DNA of 19,840 nt from QHWK01 sp035315685 (GCA_035315685.1 DATFXR010000553.1:1-19840), one strand, 5' to 3'; counted from the first letter of the stretch, positions 8,019 through 15,876 are shown. The notes: a model not told the origin generated them from the letters alone. Program-made: numbers and translations.

Positions 8019-8633
8019 TTGCAGTCTCCTCAATCGATCGCCCGGCGCGACACGGCGACCGAGTATCGCAGGCTCGTGACGGCGCTCGCGGCGAAGGCAG
8101 CGCGAATGGGCTCGAACGACGCAGAGGGCGCCGCGCAGGAAGCGTTGAAGCGCTCGCTCGCGCACACGATGTCGCGCGCGGCGGTCGAGTTCTACTTTCA
8201 GGACGATCCGCCAGCCGACGTGCCGGCGCCAGAATGGCGCCTCGATCAGTTGCTCGCCTGGCTGCACGGCGTGCTGCGCTTCGTCGTCAGCGAAGAGCGC
8301 GCTCGCATGAGCTTTCGCCGCGAAGTCCGCGTCGACGACATGGACGCGCTCGACGCTCACGACCACGAGCCGAGCCGATTGGAGCGGTTGATTGATGATC
8401 AGCAGCAGTCGATCGTCCGCGAGTGTCTCGCGGAGCTGACCGACGACTACCGCACGGTACTGACCCTCCGGATGGAAGGGTGGAAGTATGCTGATATCGC
8501 GGCGCGCCTTGGCGTGAACGAGAACACCGTGGCCACGTGGGTGCGGCGTGGCACGCGCACAGCGATTGAGCGGATTCGTTCGCGCCTCGACGGCGGTCCA
8601 CCGCTGTCCCGTGCTGTCCGTACACCGGAGTAA
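8019..8633 (+). CDS. ECF-type RNA polymerase sigma factor
   Basis: A 204-residue sigma-70 family protein. Region 2 spans about residues 15-100, with DAEGAAQEALKRSL (34-47) as region 2.2 and the LLAWLHGVLRFVVSEERAR helix (78-96) as 2.3/2.4. After an acidic linker (106-120) region 4 runs from about 132 to 188: CLAELTDDYRTVLTLRMEG, then the helix-turn-helix YADIAARLGVNENTVATWVRRG (157-178). Region 3 is absent, as in all ECF factors. The start is TTG at 8019 with GAGG at 8011-8014; it gives the usual ECF length, but ATG at 8106 is an in-frame alternative that would cut into region 2. It is the first gene of a three-gene operon (11 bases to the next). By ECF precedent it is held by the downstream membrane protein and directs a stress or surface regulon, possibly including its own promoter. 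Confidence 0.85.
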   Translation: MQSPQSIARRDTATEYRRLVTALAAKAARMGSNDAEGAAQEALKRSLAHTMSRAAVEFYFQDDPPADVPAPEWRLDQLLAWLHGVLRFVVSEERARMSFRREVRVDDMDALDAHDHEPSRLERLIDDQQQSIVRECLAELTDDYRTVLTLRMEGWKYADIAARLGVNENTVATWVRRGTRTAIERIRSRLDGGPPLSRAVRTPE

Positions 8634-8644
8634 CGAGACACATC

Positions 8645-9856
8645 TTGGAGAACCCGTTCGACGATCGCCTGGACCGCTACCTCGCCGGGGAGCTCGCTCC
8701 GCACGAGCAGCGCGAGCTGGCCCAGGCATCGCTCGACGATCCATCGCTGTTCGACACCTTGACCGCCGCGGCGCTGGCGAGAGCGGCATCTCGCGAACCG
8801 GATCGCATTCCATCGGCCGAAACGCCAGCGCGCCGCCCCTGGATGCGTGCGCGACTGGCCGTACTGGTTGGCGGCGCGTTGGCCGCGGCGGCGGTCGTTG
8901 CGATCGCGATCGCCGGTCGTCCGTCCCGGCGGACGGAAGTGCTGCCGTCCCAACCGTCGCCAGCCGCCCGATCGAGTGCAGCCACCGAAAGTGCTCCCGC
9001 GCGGGCGCAGGCGGCTCCGGTCTTCCTGACTGCGCGAAACGAAGATCGCACCGACCGATCGTCGACTGCGTTTCGAACTGCCACCGGAAGCGGCGGAGGC
9101 CGCCTCCCAAAAGAAGTTGGCGTGGTCGCGTCGGTGGACGGAAACGAAGTGGAAGTCGATCTCGGGTCGCTCGACGGCATCAGGAAGGGATCGACGGTGC
9201 AGCTCTTCCACGCGAGCGGCACCCAGCCCGTGGCGACCCTGCTGGTCACGACGGCCTTTCGCGAGCACGCGCGGGGAGAGACGACGTCGGGTGCAGTGCT
9301 GGCAGGAGACAGAGCGGTCGTGGCAGGCGCCGACTCGGTCACTGCGCTCATGCAGCAGGCGGCCGCTCGCACCGCGACCGGCGACCTCGCCGGCGCGCGG
9401 CAACTGGCCGGGCTGGCGGTGACACGGGCCGAATCAAATGACGTGTCTGCAGACGTCAAGCGCCGCGCGTTGTATCAACTCGGCGCGCTCGATCGCGCGG
9501 CTGGTGCGCTCGATGAGGCGACGTCGCACCTGCGCCGCGCGGCGGATGCACTCGACCAGCCGCCAGCCGCCGCCTCCCGGGAACGCGCGGACGTATTGGA
9601 CGAACTGAGCGCGATCCTCATTGGTCGTCAGGACTACGCGGAAGCCGAACGCGTGCTGCATGGGGCCCCGCGCAGTGCTGGCGTTGTCGGCGTGCGCATC
9701 GCCAACAACCGCGCGGCGCTCGCTGCGATGCGGGGCGATCGGGCGACGGCTGAATCGCTGTACCGGTCGGCGCTCGATCTGGCCGGCACTTCCTCGGCAT
9801 TAGAGGCCGAGCGTCGTGTGATCCGTAGCAATCTCGATCGCCTCGCGACTCGGTGA
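8645..9856 (+). CDS. Single-pass membrane anti-sigma-like protein with FlgT-like and TPR-like domains
   Basis: A 403-residue protein. Residues 1-48 (DDRLDRYLAGELAPHEQREL, then SLDDPSLFDTL) match the short helical N-terminus seen in many membrane anti-sigma factors, but lack the zinc-binding HxxxCxxC motif. Residues 71-90 are one transmembrane helix (LAVLVGGALAAAAVVAIAIA), with the N-terminus in the cytoplasm. A low-complexity Ala/Ser/Pro linker follows (91-155). Residues 158-225 (GVVASVDGNEVEVDLGS, LDGIRKGSTVQLF, VLAGDRAV) resemble the C-terminal beta domain of FlgT-type proteins. Residues 231-403 are helical with TPR-like periodicity (ALYQLGALDRAAGALDEATS and others). The start is TTG at 8645; the next gene begins 3 bases after its stop, implying translational coupling. 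Proposed role: it binds the upstream sigma factor inside the cell and senses or recruits the TPR-CHAT protease outside. The anti-sigma assignment is inference. Confidence 0.65.
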   Translation: MENPFDDRLDRYLAGELAPHEQRELAQASLDDPSLFDTLTAAALARAASREPDRIPSAETPARRPWMRARLAVLVGGALAAAAVVAIAIAGRPSRRTEVLPSQPSPAARSSAATESAPARAQAAPVFLTARNEDRTDRSSTAFRTATGSGGGRLPKEVGVVASVDGNEVEVDLGSLDGIRKGSTVQLFHASGTQPVATLLVTTAFREHARGETTSGAVLAGDRAVVAGADSVTALMQQAAARTATGDLAGARQLAGLAVTRAESNDVSADVKRRALYQLGALDRAAGALDEATSHLRRAADALDQPPAAASRERADVLDELSAILIGRQDYAEAERVLHGAPRSAGVVGVRIANNRAALAAMRGDRATAESLYRSALDLAGTSSALEAERRVIRSNLDRLATR

Positions 9857-9859
9857 GCC

Positions 9860-12800
9860 GTGCCCGCCACGTCATTGCATGCATATCTTTTGGTGGCGGC
9901 GCTGCTGCTCGCCGCTGCGTTCACTCCGCAGGGACCCGCCACGGGTGACTGGTCTGCGCTCGATGCGCAGGCTGCCCAGTTGTACGACCAGGGCGATCTC
10001 CCCAAAGCGATCGAGGTCGCGCAGCGGGCGCTGCTGATGGCGGCGTCTCCGCGCGAATCGGGCAGGAGCCTGGACCGGCTCGGATTCCTCCTCTACACCT
10101 CCGGCAACCTTCCTGACGGCGAGAAGTACCTGCGGCAGTCGCTGGATCTCCGACAGACCGTGTTTGGTGCCGATTCGCTGGAATACGCCGAGACGGCGAA
10201 TGACCTGGCGATGCTGCTGCGCGACGTTCGAAAGCTGGACGAGGCAACGACGCTCGCGCAGCGAGCAGTCTCGATCCGTCAGGCGGCACTCGGAGACGCC
10301 GACCTGCGCGTGGCCGAGAGCCTCAACACGCTGGGAACGGTCCACGGCTTTACTGGAGATTACACGACCGCGGTCTCGAACTTCGAGCGGGCACTGGCGA
10401 TCCACGAGCAGCGCACCCCCTCCGATCGGTCGAACGAAGAATACGGCACGTTGTGCATCAATGCCGCCGGCACCTACCAGCGTCTGGGCAAGTACGAACT
10501 GTCCGAGATCACGTTCACGAAAGGTCTCGATGCGCTTCGGATCAAACCGGGAGTGAAACATCCGGCCTATGCCACGAGCGTGCTGGCATTGGCCGCGCTG
10601 AAGGTGGACCTTGGCCGCTACACCGAGGCCGAACGCCTGTATGAGGAAGGCGGCCGCCTCGTGAAGTCAGAGCTTGGCGAAGAGCATCCGGTGTACGCCA
10701 CGTTTCTCAACAATCGAGGCTTCCTCTTTTACTCGATTGGCGATGCCGTCGCCGCCGAAGCGGACTACGAACGCTCCCTCGAATTGAAGAAGAAGCTGTA
10801 CGGAGCAGCCAGCCCTCAGGCGTTGAGTACGCTCAGGAACCTCGCACATCTGACCTACACGCAGAACCACGAGGCGGGAGAGCGATTGCTGGCCGACGCC
10901 GTGGGGATCTATGCCAACGCTGCCACCGCGCCGCCGTTCGACTACACGAGTGTGCTGCTGGGCCTCGGGCGGGCGAAGCGCGATCGCGGCGCACTCGATG
11001 AGGCGCGCGCAGCCGTGCAGCGGGCGACGACCGTCGCCGAACGAGGCCTGGGCGTTCATCATCCCCTGTATGCGGCGGCGGTCAGGGATCTCGGCGTCAT
11101 CGAAGCGGACGGCGGCAACACCGCCGAAGCCGAACGGCTTCTCCGTGAGGCGGTGATGATCGCCGAACAGGCGCACGGGCCCGATCATCCAGACCTGACC
11201 GCGTTTCTCGAACCGCTCGCACGTCATCATGTCCATCAGCAGAACTTCGCGGCCGCGGTTCCGCTGTACCGCCGCAGCGTGGACATTCAAGATCGCTTTC
11301 TGAGCAGTGTCCTCGAAATCGGCTCCGAGCGCGCGAAGACCGACGCGATCACCGCCTCCGCCGGACTCGTGCCGGCGCTGATTGCGTTGCAGGCGAAGGC
11401 ATCGAACACGCTCCCCGAGACGCGGACGCTGGCTTTCGAAGCCGTGACGCAGCGAAAGGGTCGAGTCCTCGAGCAGGTTCGCAACTGGCGCCAGCATCTC
11501 CGCGAGAACGGCTCCGATCAGGTTCGGCGGGAGCTCGACCAGTGGCAGGCCATCCTCGACTGCCGCACCTCACTGAGTCTGGCGCTCGGCTACCGCGACC
11601 TCAAACCGAGCATCATCGGCGGCTGCACGCTGGCGGGGACCGGATTCGAAGGCAGATATGAACGGCTGCTCAGCGACCTCCGCACGCGGTGGAGTAGCGA
11701 CGTCGCCGATCAGGCGATGCGAGCGATCGCCGAACTGACCGTCGGTGGTGATCGGATCGAGGCCGCGCTCAACCGCGAGGTCGGCGGCGCGTACGTGGGG
11801 GCACGACGCGCCTCGGCCGAGGATATCCGTCGTCGGCTGGCTGGCGACGAGCTGCTGATCGAGTTCGTGTCGTACGACGAGGTCGATCGAGCGGACGCCG
11901 ATCGCCAGCGGTATGGCGCCTTCGTCCTCGACAGTACCGGAAAGCTTGAATGGAGCGACATCGGCCCGGCGGCGCCGATCGACTCTTCGGTTCGCGACCT
12001 GCTGGCTGCGGCGAACGACTGGAGCGTCTCAGTCCACAACCACGAGAATCAGTCGGCGCAGTCGGCGTCCGAGACGGCCCGCGACGCAATCGCGAACCTG
12101 TCGCGACGCGTGTGGGATCCGTTGGGCCGGATCGTCGACGCAAAACGCAGCGTGCGTCACCTGCGCATCGCGCCTGACGCGATGCTGAACCTCGTGCCGT
12201 TCGAAGCGCTCAATGACGGCCAGGATCTCATCGAGCGCTTCGCCGTCAGTTACCTGCCGGCCGGTCGTGATCTGGCGGCGATGGCCCCGAGCGATCGGCC
12301 CGGCGCGGCGCCGATCGTGGTCGTCAGCCCTGGTGCGAGCGCCGCGCCGCACCGGACCAATGAACCGGTCTCGAGAACGTTTCGCGCCGACGGTTTGGCG
12401 CATCTCCCGGTGGCCGCTCGCGAGGCGTCAGATTTCCGGCGCATCGTGCCGCATTCCGAGCTCTACGCCACGGCGAACGCCACAGAACGCCGGGTCAAGG
12501 CCCTGCACGGTCCGTCGCTGCTGCACATCGTTGGTCACGGGATCATCGGCAGTCGCCAGGATTGCGTCGAGCGGAGCTGTTCCTCGGCGGGACTCGATGC
12601 ATCCTCGCGCGCGATGACGCTCTCGGCGATCGTCCTCGAGGAGGCGTACGGCCGCGGCGGCACGTCGACCGACGACGGAATGCTGACGGCGCTGGAATTA
12701 GAGAACATCGATCTGCGCGGGACCGAAATGCTGGTGTTGTCGCAGTGTCAGATGGCCAGCGGTGCACCTTCGGTCGGCGAAGGTGTCTACGGGATGCGTC

Positions 12801-13048
12801 GGGCAGCAGCTATCGCCGGCGCGCGCACCTTTGTTGCTCCGTTCTGGAACATCGACGACCGCGTTCAGCGGACGCTGATGGATCATTTCTACACCGCGCT
12901 CGCGGCGAGCCAGTCGCGCGACGAGGCGCTCCGACAGGCGAAGCTTGCGCTGCGAGCCTCGCCTGCGACGGCCGATTTTCTTCTCTGGGCTCCGGTCATC
13001 CTGTCGGGTTCGGTGTCACCGCTCCCTGCGTCGCTCTTCGAGAAGTAG
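9860..13048 (+). CDS. Exported TPR-CHAT caspase-like cysteine protease
   Basis: A 1062-residue protein. The GTG start lies 3 bases after the previous stop. Residues 8-24 are a hydrophobic export or anchor segment (AYLLVAALLLAAAFTPQ). Residues 30 to about 520 are many kinesin-light-chain-type TPR units, for example SLEYAETANDLAMLLRDVRK and HPVYATFLNNRGFLFYSIGD. A helical linker (about 520-660) leads to a C-terminal CHAT domain (about 660-1058). The predicted dyad is visible: His893 in LLHIVGHG and Cys963 in MLVLSQCQMASG. The usual context is 'LSAC.(T/S)G.G', so Ala to Gln before Cys is a small deviation. Between them are two extra cysteines, C902 and C907 (DCVERSC), which could form a disulfide and agree with an extracytoplasmic site. 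CHAT-TPR proteins are peptidases of clan CD (separase/caspase-like) that usually cut a neighbouring partner. The likeliest partner here is the membrane protein upstream. Confidence 0.9.
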   Translation: MPATSLHAYLLVAALLLAAAFTPQGPATGDWSALDAQAAQLYDQGDLPKAIEVAQRALLMAASPRESGRSLDRLGFLLYTSGNLPDGEKYLRQSLDLRQTVFGADSLEYAETANDLAMLLRDVRKLDEATTLAQRAVSIRQAALGDADLRVAESLNTLGTVHGFTGDYTTAVSNFERALAIHEQRTPSDRSNEEYGTLCINAAGTYQRLGKYELSEITFTKGLDALRIKPGVKHPAYATSVLALAALKVDLGRYTEAERLYEEGGRLVKSELGEEHPVYATFLNNRGFLFYSIGDAVAAEADYERSLELKKKLYGAASPQALSTLRNLAHLTYTQNHEAGERLLADAVGIYANAATAPPFDYTSVLLGLGRAKRDRGALDEARAAVQRATTVAERGLGVHHPLYAAAVRDLGVIEADGGNTAEAERLLREAVMIAEQAHGPDHPDLTAFLEPLARHHVHQQNFAAAVPLYRRSVDIQDRFLSSVLEIGSERAKTDAITASAGLVPALIALQAKASNTLPETRTLAFEAVTQRKGRVLEQVRNWRQHLRENGSDQVRRELDQWQAILDCRTSLSLALGYRDLKPSIIGGCTLAGTGFEGRYERLLSDLRTRWSSDVADQAMRAIAELTVGGDRIEAALNREVGGAYVGARRASAEDIRRRLAGDELLIEFVSYDEVDRADADRQRYGAFVLDSTGKLEWSDIGPAAPIDSSVRDLLAAANDWSVSVHNHENQSAQSASETARDAIANLSRRVWDPLGRIVDAKRSVRHLRIAPDAMLNLVPFEALNDGQDLIERFAVSYLPAGRDLAAMAPSDRPGAAPIVVVSPGASAAPHRTNEPVSRTFRADGLAHLPVAAREASDFRRIVPHSELYATANATERRVKALHGPSLLHIVGHGIIGSRQDCVERSCSSAGLDASSRAMTLSAIVLEEAYGRGGTSTDDGMLTALELENIDLRGTEMLVLSQCQMASGAPSVGEGVYGMRRAAAIAGARTFVAPFWNIDDRVQRTLMDHFYTALAASQSRDEALRQAKLALRASPATADFLLWAPVILSGSVSPLPASLFEK

Positions 13049-13067
13049 ACCTCCAAGCGGGTCTACT
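13044..13067. terminator. Convergent hairpin whose two arms each contain a stop codon
   Basis: AGTAGACC (13044-13051) pairs perfectly with GGTCTACT (13060-13067) across an 8-base loop. The left arm includes the TAG of the CHAT gene (13046-13048). The right arm includes, on the other strand, the TAG of the leftward hydrogenase-protease remnant (13063-13065). The shared layout supports both gene ends being real and a bidirectional terminator. Confidence 0.6.
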
Positions 13068-13341
13068 GGGAGGCCTGCGATCGCTGAAGATCGATGTTGT
13101 GAACAGACGGCCGTTCCCACCAGGCATCGGTCGCGCCGGGTCGTTCGCGATCACGCCAACTGACGCCTCGGAGCGCGAGCTCCCGGAGCACGCGTTCAGC
13201 CAGCGCCACCAGTTGCCGACGCGCATCGCCGCTGAGCCCTGTGCGATGCTCGAAGCTGGCGCCGCCCATTCCGATCAGCACGACATCGAGCGGCACACCG
13301 CGAAAGAGCTCCACGAAGGCGACGGCCTCATCACCCTGACT
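13063..13341 (-). pseudogene. C-terminal remnant of a probable [NiFe] hydrogenase maturation protease (HyaD/HycI-like)
   Basis: Read leftward from about 13341, the frame gives GDEAVAFVELFRG, PLDVVLIGMGGASFEHRTG, LSGDARRQLVALAERVLREL and a 30-residue tail. The 'P.DVVLIG....S.E...GLS..........A..VL.EL' pattern matches the last strand and helix of hydrogenase maturation endopeptidases, where 'LIGIQP.S.E.G.GLSP.V' is typical. These enzymes cut the C-terminus of the hydrogenase large subunit after nickel insertion. The N-terminal two thirds, including the Ni-binding Asp/His residues, are absent: upstream the frame runs into DNA coding for hypF on the other strand. The nearest start in this frame is an internal GTG at 13314. 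The identification rests on one conserved stretch, so I am only moderately sure. Confidence 0.4.
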
Positions 13342-13379
13342 ACGCGTCGCGCCGCTGGGCCGAATAATCGGGCCTTCCC

Positions 13380-14033
13380 GTGGTGGAGGTGCAGCACCAC
13401 CGTGCGCACGTCGCCGCCTGCGCGGCGGAAAACGGCGTCACCGACTCGTACCTCGGCGTGGCATGGGACGGCGCCGGCCTCGGCGACGACGGCGGCGTCT
13501 GGGGCGGCGAGTTCTTCGCTGTCGAGGAGACGCGGTTCGATCGCGTCGCTCATGTGCGGCCGTTCCGCTTGCTGGGCGGCGACGCCGCGGCCCGCGAAGG
13601 TTGGCGCGTCGCATTGTCGATGGACTGGATCATGCGGGGCGCCACCGCGCTCGAGGGTCGCGTCGATGCCCGCGTCCTCGAGCCGATGCTGACGCGCGGC
13701 GTGAACGCGCCGTGGTCGACGAGTGTCGGGCGCCTGTTCGATGCCGTCGCCTGGCTCACTCGCGTCTGTGATCGCAACCGCTTCGAGGGCGAGTCGGCGC
13801 TTGCGCTCGAGGCGGCGATCGATCCGACGGTTGAAGGATCCTGTCCCTTTGGGGACGGAGTCGCCGGCGACTGGGAGCCGCTCGTCGATGCCATTCGCCG
13901 CGACCTCGATCGTGGGACGACCCCGGGAGCGATCGCGGCGGCAGCCGCGTGCTGGACATGTTGTCCGGCGAACAACTCCCGCGAATCTGCTGAAAGTCTA
14001 GGCTGTCGTTGTGACGGCGGCGGCGTACATTGA
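13380..14033 (+). pseudogene. hypF: Internal fragment of carbamoyltransferase HypF
   Basis: The 217-codon frame encodes VEVQHHRAHVAACAAENG (residues 2-19), then LGVAWDGAGLGDDGGVWGGE (25-44), HVRPFRLLGGDAAAREGWRV, TSVGRLFDAVAWLTRV and RFEGESALALEA. This is clearly the Kae1-like domain of HypF, which makes the carbamoyl group for the cyanide ligands of [NiFe] hydrogenase; QHH.AH is its metal-binding signature. Full HypF is about 750 residues. The acylphosphatase, zinc-finger and YrdC domains are missing, with an in-frame TAA at 13365-13367 just upstream. The final part with the 'GG.FQN' segment is also missing: homology stops near 13945 and the last 30 codons are unrelated. It abuts the hydrogenase-protease remnant head-to-head. 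It has no RBS and must be non-functional as HypF. Confidence 0.8.
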
Positions 14034-14312
14034 AGAGTTGAGCAACGACGCTGCTTTCGCCGGATAACACCGTGGGACGGCGCAATGCAACGCGGTTGAG
14101 GATGCGAATGACGAATGTTGCGGAGTCTGATGCCGCGTCACCATACGGGCGAAACATTGCTGCCCTGGTCAATGCTCGCGCCAGACCCGATCGACCTCGA
14201 GCTTGGTGATCACGGATGAGGGCGATGAGCGTCTTCTGAGGTCGCTGCTCGGCGCTCAGGACCGCGGACGCTCCGACGGTAAGACGCAGTGACCCGGTTC
14301 ATTTGGGTCGTC
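14034..14312. other. Non-coding or decayed segment between hypF remnant and the next promoter
   Basis: I see no recognisable protein here. A 33-codon frame starts with ATG at 14108 and ends at 14209; it has GAGG at 14098-14101 with a 6-base spacing and begins MTNVAESDAASPYGRN. It is too short to judge and may be the start of a lost gene. The rest shows no coding pattern that I trust. Confidence 0.35.
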
Positions 14313-14341
14313 TTCAAGCTTCGGGCCGCTCCCGCTACAAT
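14313..14341 (+). promoter_or_regulatory. Sigma-70-like promoter for the exported two-domain protein
   Basis: TTCAAG at 14313-14318 and TACAAT at 14336-14341 are separated by exactly 17 bases. The -10 box is close to consensus, the -35 box is weak. Transcription would start near 14348, giving a leader of about 70 bases before the ATG at 14418. Confidence 0.5.
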
Positions 14342-14417
14342 ATGCGCGCGCGCCGACCGCAGAGCAGTCAAGCTGTGGACATGACCGGGCCCTCGCTCAG
14401 GCGCTTGGAGGTATTCG

Positions 14418-14972
14418 ATGAGGAAACGGGTGAATATTCATTTGTTGCTGTTGACCATGTTCTACGCATATTCAGTGATCGCCTCCGCACAAGGTACGGT
14501 TGCCAGGGCTGGCAATGTCTCGAAGTCCGCGACGATCGCCGCCATCAATCACAGTACGCGTGTTGTCACGTTAAAGGACGCTGAAGGGAACGTCGAGGAC
14601 GTCCTGTGCGGCCCGGAGATTACGCGCTTCAACGAGCTGAAGGTCGGCGATGTCGTCACGTTCTCGTATCATGCGGCCGTGGTTTATCAGATCGTCAAGC
14701 CTGGTGCGAAGACCGCCGCCGCCGGGGCCGAGGTCGTTCGAGGACAGGGAGTCAAGCCAAGCGGCGCCGTGACGCAGCAACGGAAGACGACAGTGACCAT
14801 CGAATCCGTCGACGCGGCCGCTCCCTCGGTCACGGTGCGAACGGCGAACGGGCACAGGATGACCGCTCAGGTCGAGGACAAGAAGAATCTCGAGGGCTTG
14901 AAGGCCGGTGACAAGGTCGAGATCACCTTTACCGAGGCGTTGATGGTCACGGTCGACGCGCCGAAGAAGTAA
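14418..14972 (+). CDS. Exported protein with two tandem small beta domains
   Basis: A 184-residue protein. The start at 14418 is fixed by GGAGG at 14407-14411 with 6 bases of spacing. Residues 1-24 form a signal peptide (KRVNIHLLLLTMFYAYSVIASA|Q). Two homologous units of about 60 residues follow. In unit 1 (about 35-95) SATIAAINHSTRVVTLKDAEG is followed by ELKVGDVVTFSYHAAVVYQI. In unit 2 (about 123-181) TVTIESVDAAAPSVTVRTANG is followed by GLKAGDKVEITFTEALMVTV. Each has an 'I..(I/V)......V.(V/L)....G' strand pair and an 'LK.GD.V...(F/Y)..A..V' closing pair, like small OB-type periplasmic domains (DUF5666-like in style). A Lys-rich hinge separates them. The function is unknown. It stands alone with its own promoter and looks intact among decayed neighbours. 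Confidence 0.75.
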   Translation: MRKRVNIHLLLLTMFYAYSVIASAQGTVARAGNVSKSATIAAINHSTRVVTLKDAEGNVEDVLCGPEITRFNELKVGDVVTFSYHAAVVYQIVKPGAKTAAAGAEVVRGQGVKPSGAVTQQRKTTVTIESVDAAAPSVTVRTANGHRMTAQVEDKKNLEGLKAGDKVEITFTEALMVTVDAPKK

Positions 14973-15585
14973 GCGGACCGGGCTGTCTCTGCTGAAGACT
15001 CCGTTTGGCCTGCGCCTGCGGCTTTGATGCCGTCATTGTCGGGCTGCGCGCGGCGAAAGTATCGCCGTCCTGGCGGCGTCCGCGCGACAGGGCAGTGCCG
15101 AGGAGGAACGCGCGGCGGCCGAGACGTGGGTGGCGGACGCGTTGCGAGACGAACCTCCGGGCGCTCGAGCGGCAGCAACAGCGCATCCTGAATCATGCGA
15201 AGGTAATCGACTTCGCTGACGGCAGAACAGCCGAACGGGACGCGCTAACACTGGGAGATGCGCTCGCCGAACTCGTGCGAGACATCAGCGTGACGGCCCA
15301 GGCGATCGGCACCCTGCTGCAGCCGTCCAAGCCCGGTGCCTTCCACCAGCGGTCGGAACCGGAGAACCGGGCGGATGACGCGTGGGACCGTGTTCCCGCC
15401 GCTGTCGATCTCGACGGGGACGCGCTCGACGAGGACTCGGTTCGGGCCGCGAGTCCTCCCGTTTGGACCACTCGTTGCAGCTCTGTCGGGGCGCCAAAAA
15501 CCTCGCCTGAATCGCACAACAAGCCGGAGACTCCTCCGAGATTTCGGGCTTTCGCCACGAGGACGTGAGCCATGCCTCTGCGTAG
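14973..15585. other. Uncharacterised stretch with frame-shifted coding-like segments
   Basis: No intact gene is convincing. On the + strand around 15046-15150 one frame reads RGESIAVLAASARQGSAEEE and AETWVADALRDEPPGA, with codon-biased, helix-like composition. From about 15145 a second frame reads LRALERQQQRILNHAKVIDF and GDALAELVRDISVTAQAIG. The two could be pieces of one decayed helical protein separated by a frameshift. The enclosing frame 15005-15568 starts poorly and ends in non-protein-like sequence. I do not recognise a family. Confidence 0.25.
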
Positions 15586-15876
15586 CGTAATCAGCCTGGA
15601 CGTGCTGACGCGCGGTGGCGGCCGTTCATGTTTGGCGGGCTCGGCGCGACGTTTTTCAGCGCCGACACGGTGCCATCGGAAACCAAACTGACGCTGGATG
15701 TCGGCGGCGGCATGAAGTTCTTCCCGTGGCCATCAGTCGGCGCACGTGCGCATGTTCGCTACAAGCCGACGTCTCTCACGGACACCGCGTCTGGCGACCT
15801 CTGCGACCCGTTCGGCTTCTGCCAAACCGTGTTGCAGCAGGTGGAGTTCGCAGGCGCCGTTGTGGTGCGTTTCTGA
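15586..15876 (+). pseudogene. C-terminal fragment of an outer-membrane beta-barrel protein
   Basis: From a TAG at 15583-15585 the frame is open to TGA at 15874-15876 and encodes RWRPFMFGGLGATFFSADT, then KLTLDVGGGMKFFPWPSVGA, RAHVRYKPTSL and a last strand VEFAGAVVVRF. Alternating residues, the 'RP(F/Y)(M/V)FGG.G.TFF' hairpin, 'GGG.KFF......(R/A).......' and a terminal aromatic (Phe) are typical of the last four strands of an eight-stranded outer-membrane barrel. The signal peptide and first half are missing, and the only ATG (15628) is inside a strand. The piece is therefore a truncated relic. The 227 bases after it hold nothing I recognise. Confidence 0.6.

Noticed and set aside
8645..9000. 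Classical zinc-binding anti-sigma factor
   Set aside because: The HxxxCxxC motif is absent; the anti-sigma idea rests on position, topology and N-terminal style only.
7989..9110. 373-codon minus-strand frame opposite the sigma and anti-sigma genes
   Set aside because: Shadow of the sigma and membrane-protein genes; Arg-rich with no domain pattern.
9872..10561. 229-codon minus-strand frame inside the CHAT gene
   Set aside because: Antisense of clear TPR coding sequence.
8019..13048. CRISPR or Craspase locus around the CHAT gene
   Set aside because: No repeat-spacer array, no Cas7-11-like or other cas gene, and the CHAT protein has an export segment; only the regulatory logic is comparable.
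13380..14033. Intact short carbamoyltransferase
   Set aside because: N-terminal HypF domains are missing, an in-frame TAA precedes it, and homology is lost before the C-terminal motifs, so it is a relic.
15193..15573. Minus-strand frames at 15193-15573
   Set aside because: Ser/Arg-rich and without a recognisable pattern; the plus strand looks more protein-like there, so these are shadows.
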